This document shows, in pieces, positions 59,778 to 64,000 of a stretch of DNA of 64,000 bases. The stretch covers positions 1,366,501 to 1,430,500 of the forward strand of contig JARUPY010000534.1 of the NCBI GenBank assembly GCA_029817715.1. The letters are read 5' to 3'. Origin of the DNA: Melastoma dodecandrum. Lineage: Eukaryota > Streptophyta > Magnoliopsida > Myrtales > Melastomataceae. The first letter of the stretch is position 1; each line of letters starts with the position of its first letter. A program made the position numbers and the translations under genes. The notes under the pieces were generated by a model. The model was not told where the DNA came from. It made no database searches and saw only the letters and a program-made list of their open reading frames with translations.

Positions 59778-60758
59778 CTAGATGGGGCTTTCACTAAGAG
59801 AAATAGCTTCATCGAACCTGGAAAGGAGACGCGATAAGTTAAAGCAACAATAGGACGATTCCAAACCGAGCTTTCTCCTTTTGCCAGTCATCCAAAACCA
59901 GCCAAAGTCTCTCCGAGTTAGATTTATTGATGGAAATGGAGCATGCTCAACAACTACCTGGACAGGAACTGGAACCTGCACTCTGTGAAATCAGTGCTCG
60001 GATAGCCTGTTGAGAGGGAGTAAAAAGTAAGATGCATTCTAGATAAATTGAAATTTACTTAAATAATTACCTTTCTTGAGAGCACATCAACTGCCTTGCT
60101 TCTGGATAAGTCACTTTCGCCTCTAGAAACTACATTTCCATGCAAAAAGCAAAGGCTGTAAGCACATAGTGGCCTCAAAACACTTCCGCCAAGCACCAGC
60201 ATCACTTCTGGGATATCGGGGCACACTTTAATCACGAGTCCTATCGCTGATTGCAGTCTGGAAACCATGTTCATAAACTTTTCACGTCTCCTAACAACCT
60301 GCTTCAACTCCCTCAACTGTGCAAGATTACTCCTCCTCGACGCTGCTTTCAGATCAGGCTTGGCAAGCTCTGCCTCCTACACTAAAAACATTTCAGGAAT
60401 AGGAAATCAACCCAGAACAACGAAGCAACAAACAACTGCGAGACTCGCATACCAGCTCCTTGCAGTTCCCCAGAATCGTAGCAAATTCGAGGCTCATATC
60501 TGGCAGAATGCTGCCAAACGTACAGCTTACCATCAGGCACTAGCGGAGGCACAGTTAAATTCTCACCAAGATGAAAACTTCCCCAGAAACAGGCAATCCC
60601 AAGAATGTGAAACAACATGAGACGAGAGCCAAAACGGTTACTCACGAAGGAATCTGCTGGTACATGAAAAGCACAAAACCCAGGATGTCATTGACGACGT
60701 GGTACACGATCGAGGAACCCAACGACTCCGCACTGGTCTCAATTTCTGAGCCTTCCAT
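59778..60758 (-). CDS. p31comet-like (MAD2L1-binding protein) homologue
   Basis: Four minus-strand exons can be joined in frame: 60758-60646, 60510-60453, 60376-60071 and 59975-59778, giving about 224 residues from MEGSEIETSAES. The N-terminal segment VVNDILGFVLFMYQQIPSIL resembles the helix of p31comet that begins with an aromatic-rich MYxRxQxP motif. ELKQVVRRREKFMNMVSRLQ and PEVMLVLGGSVLRPLCAYSL follow. p31comet adapts MAD2 and HORMA proteins to the PCH2/TRIP13 ATPase; in rice it is a synaptonemal complex component. The family call comes from remembered similarity of short segments and is moderate. The last exon could splice on at CCAG|GTTCGATG, changing the C terminus. Confidence 0.55.
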
Positions 60759-61255
60759 CCGTCTCTCTCACTCCGCTTCACCAACAAAGGCAAGCACGAC
60801 AAGCAGGGCCGGTAAACTATCAAACAATCCGAATCGAGATCAAGCAGCGTGAAAATCAATCGGGCTAGGGTTACTATCGATTAGAAGTAATAAGAACTGT
60901 CGACAAGTGGTACGGCGACGTACTTATCGGAGGAGGGTCGGGCGGACGGGCGGACGATCGAGGGAACCGCAGTCGCAACGGGAGAGATTCGCCATCCGCG
61001 TTTACCTGTTCGTTTCAGAGCTTGTCCCAATTCTCAATCAACTTTAGTGAGTTTGAACGACGATTCAAATTTATTAGTTCTTATTCGTCGCCCGCCTTAT
61101 ATAATACAGATCAAGTACCATTACAGATAAAGTCTGTTAGCCAAGCTTCATCGCCGTTCCCCGTAACGGTGGCCGCGGGCGCCATCACATCATAGAAACG
61201 ACTCGGCACGAATATGGCCTGAGCCGTGATTGTTGTGGTTTCCGATCTGCCAATA
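60759..61255. other. 5' flank of the p31comet-like gene and 3' UTR of the HAK gene
   Basis: No separate gene was recognised. A GC-rich purine stretch near 60920-60990 is probably the promoter or leader of the p31comet-like gene. Confidence 0.45.
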
Positions 61256-64000
61256 TCATACCTCGTAAGTCATGCCGACCCTGACCAGCTTAGCTGTCGG
61301 AGCCACCATGATCTCAGAGCCGCTCCTGAAGTTTCTGCGCAGAAAACCATAGGCGTGATTCACCACGAGCTTCTTGATGAAAGAAGAACTTGGTTTCGCC
61401 ACAACCTCGGCTTCTCCCAACATATAAACCACGCCTTTCTCTATCGCCATCTGGACGTACTGCATTTCCTCTGTTGCCAGGGCATTTACTCGGGCGTCTA
61501 CTCTCCCGACTTCGGCCTCGTTTGTAAGCTGCCTGCTGCCAATGTATGCCTTCAGGTTCTCGATCAATTGTTGCTCGAACTTGTTGTGATCCTTGAGCCT
61601 GTCATCATCATAACCGTACCTGACTTCACACCCAAACATCATCAGTTCCCTCGGCTCGATCCGCCAGAACGTGAACCTCTTATTTAAGGCCACCCTACTG
61701 ATTGGCAGGATCTTGATCGAGACAACGACCATGACTGAATGGATCAGAGGCACATTCTTTACAAAGTGTGAGAATATTGGAGGGATGCCCTGCTCGACTT
61801 CCGTGTACAGCAGTGCCATCCCTGAAGCTCGGCTCATTTCCGGGTTATGCACTAGGTCCTGGACAAGTGCAGGGGAGGCCTGGTGGTCGAGCTCGTAGAT
61901 GTGTCTCGCCCTGTAGCCATAGTGCCAAATGACCATTGTGACAACAAGTACGAAAGCCAGACCCAATGGCAGGTACCCTCCATGGACGAACTTATACAGA
62001 TTTGCTGCTAGGTAGAAGAACTCGACCGAGCCAAGAGTTGCAACAAAGAGGAAGATCAACCAGATGTTGGTCTTCCACACCACTAGCATCACTACCGTGA
62101 GCAAGCAGGTCGTGATCACCATGACGCCAATGACTGCAACACCTGTGAAACCCAAGAGACTTTGCACACACGAGAGCCGGGTTTGTGCCGGAGAAGAGAT
62201 TAAAGGAAGTTAGTTATTACCGTAGGCATTGGCGACGTTGGATGAACTTCCGAAGTAGATGGTGGTCAGGATGCAGATGATCATGAATGCGTAGTTTATC
62301 AGTGGGATGTAGACCTGACCCTCGTACTTGGATGAGGTGTGGACAACCTTAACCCTCGGGAAACAACCGAGACTCTGTGACTGCGAGATGATGGCGAAGG
62401 ACCCAGTTATCATGGCTTGGCTCGTGACTATGGAGGCTGCAATGGCGACCACGAAGCTCGGCCAGTATAATGGTCCTGCTCAAGTGAACAGTTAAAGCGG
62501 CAGATAATCGGTTATCAGAAGTGAGCAATGAACACTTGTACCCGGTATGCTTGCGTAGAAGGCATTGCCAATGTCTTGAGGGTACTTCATCAGATAGGCC
62601 GCTTGCCCACAATATGCGATCAAGGACGACGGGAGTACAATGAAGACGAAACTGATCTGCAAGGTTATACAAGGTTTTGGACGAGACACATCACACCTCA
62701 TTCAATAATGCATCTTTGAACTGCACTTGGATCGTTAGAATGAGTCCGATTTCATTGCGCTAAGTAATTCGTGTATACCTGGATAGACCGCACGCTGAAG
62801 TGACCCAGATCCGCGAACATGGCCTCGACGCCTAAAGGTGTCGGATGAAACACAGAAATCAGCAACTCGGTCATAAAAGTAGGATATCCCAGCCGTGTTT
62901 AGCAAAGTCTGAGAAGGGGATCTACCAGTTATGGAGAGGAAAGTACCGCCGAGCGAAATGAACCCCCGCTTTCCATTCCTCTGGAAGTACTCCACTATGC
63001 ACCACGGGTTGAAGGCTCGCAGGACACCGAACCCATGCTCGAACATGTTGAAGAGTCCAACCCCGGTTATGAGGATGAACCACACCAACGTAATCGGGGC
63101 GAACGAGAACCCGACCTTCTCCGTCCCGAACCTTTGAACCCCGAACAGGACTACGAGTATCCCTACCGATATCCACATCTGCGCCTCTGTCGTCACGCAT
63201 CACGTCGTTAGGCACGTCCCCGTTCATCATGAAACAAGTCAGGCCGGAAATAATCACACATCCAAACTATTCTGGGACATCCTCAAACAATGTCGTCCGC
63301 AACCGGCCAGGACCAAACGTGGGGAGGTTCTTCCACGAAGTCGACTCCCGTCGGCCGCACATGTCCGAGGTTCTGTCTCGTCGACCCGGTCTTCGATATT
63401 TCGTCCAATTATTACTAAAATCGTTACGTAATATTCATTTTTTTTGTGTACTTGACTATCTTAAAAAAAAACTGTCTCTATCATAATGATTCAAGTCATC
63501 GTAACCCTTTCGTTACCTTTATCAATAATTGCCTTATTTTATTTCTACTCCTTGGAGTAATCCAAAGTCAACCCGATGAAAATCTCTTTGATGATATTGA
63601 TTCACGGATAATTAGAGGAATTAAATCGAGAGGAGAGAAAGGAAAGAGTTACTTGAGCTGAGCCCAGTGATCCCATTGAGCGCGGAAAGAACTGCGTTGA
63701 AGATGAAACATTAAAGGAATGCTTTTGTAAGAACGCAATGAGGATTAGTTTCTGATCGAGTGATAGTATAACCTGATATGGAGGGATTAAGGATGCCATC
63801 TCCGATAACCATGGAAGTCCCGACGATGGTCACCAAGAAAAGCACCCCCTTCGCCACCCTACTCCCCTCCATCATCTCTATGATCCTGTCCGCTCGCTTC
63901 TGCCTCGCCGAGGCCGAGCCGTGAGTCGCCGTCTCCCTTAGCTTGGGCCGTCGATTGGGGATTAGGCTCACGTCCATGTGGCGGCATATCAGCGAGTACA
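61256..64000 (-). CDS. HAK/KUP potassium transporter, 3' part (runs off the right edge)
   Basis: Seven minus-strand exons fit in frame: 64000-63773 (partial), 63691-63653, 63186-62926, 62831-62779, 62656-62542, 62475-62221 and 62142-61256. Family signatures run in order: RHMDVSLIPN, VTIVGTSMVIGDGILNPSIS, QRFGTEKVGFSFAPI, LRAFNPWCIVEYFQRNGK, VEAMFADLGHFSVRSIQISF, GQAAYLMKYP, FAIISQSQSLGCFPRVKVVH, YEGQVYIPLINY, then the long cytosolic C terminus with VNHAYGFLRRNFRSG and the end VGMTYEV. These are proton-coupled K+ importers of the plasma membrane or tonoplast. The VGMTYEV ending suggests the high-affinity cluster I (HAK5-like) group, with moderate certainty. The N-terminal exons lie beyond the window. 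Confidence 0.93.
63187..63652 (-). other. Intron of the HAK/KUP gene
   Basis: Roughly 470 bases between the exon ending GGGCTCAGCTCAA and the exon starting AGGCGCAGATG. It has a GTAACT donor and ACAG acceptor. Nothing else was recognised. Confidence 0.6.

Noticed and set aside
1..64000. tRNA, rRNA or CRISPR features
   Set aside because: No cloverleaf with A and B boxes, rRNA sequence or regular spacer-repeat array was recognised by eye; a tRNA scan would be needed to exclude tRNAs fully.

Overview
This is nuclear DNA from a flowering plant. The evidence is spliced genes with GT-AG introns and plant-specific families: SKU5-similar multicopper-oxidase-like protein, PPR-E protein, RBOH NADPH oxidase, xyloglucan endotransglucosylase, HAK/KUP potassium transporter and PADRE/DUF4228. 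A large LTR retrotransposon lies among them. Several exons (RBOH, ASHR2-like, SKS-like, PADRE) are GC-rich against AT-rich spacers. I cannot place the species.

Layout, left to right: VOA1/Ac45-type V-ATPase accessory protein (+, 1.1-3.6 kb); PPR-E protein (-); SKS-type protein (-); U2 snRNP A' (+); START-domain membrane protein (+); eRF1 (-); ASHR2-like SET protein (+); HGSNAT-like acyltransferase (+, 20.8-24.6 kb); a gene-poor, AT-rich stretch (24.7-28.5 kb) with decayed coding-like sequence; a PP2C of the PP2C40/POL-like type carrying an apparent one-base frameshift (+); an XTH (-); an intact 12.4-kb LTR retrotransposon (35191-47622) with perfect TAAGG target duplications; an RBOHD-type NADPH oxidase (+, 49.7-53.8 kb); a VTT/DedA-family protein (-); a PADRE protein (+); a p31comet-like protein (-); and the 3' part of a HAK/KUP transporter (-) running off the right edge.

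Gene order matches what I recall of two Arabidopsis neighbourhoods. VOA1 homologue plus SKS13-type gene corresponds to At3g13410/At3g13400. eRF1-1, HGSNAT-like and RBOHD corresponds to At5g47880-At5g47910. This helps with orthology and suggests an ancestral block that was later broken up.

The most unusual object is the retrotransposon. It has LTRs of about 3.2 kb and a 6-kb interior with no gag-pol. It carries an 18-base primer-binding site that may pair with tRNA-Arg (Ogre/Tat-like), a perfect 12-bp stem-loop just after it, and a long array of degenerate repeats of about 225-280 bp. The two LTRs are identical or nearly so at both ends but differ in patches in the middle. Part of the primer-binding site is repeated inside the LTR. 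I found no clearly new enzymatic system. Exon boundaries were read by eye and may be off by a base or two.
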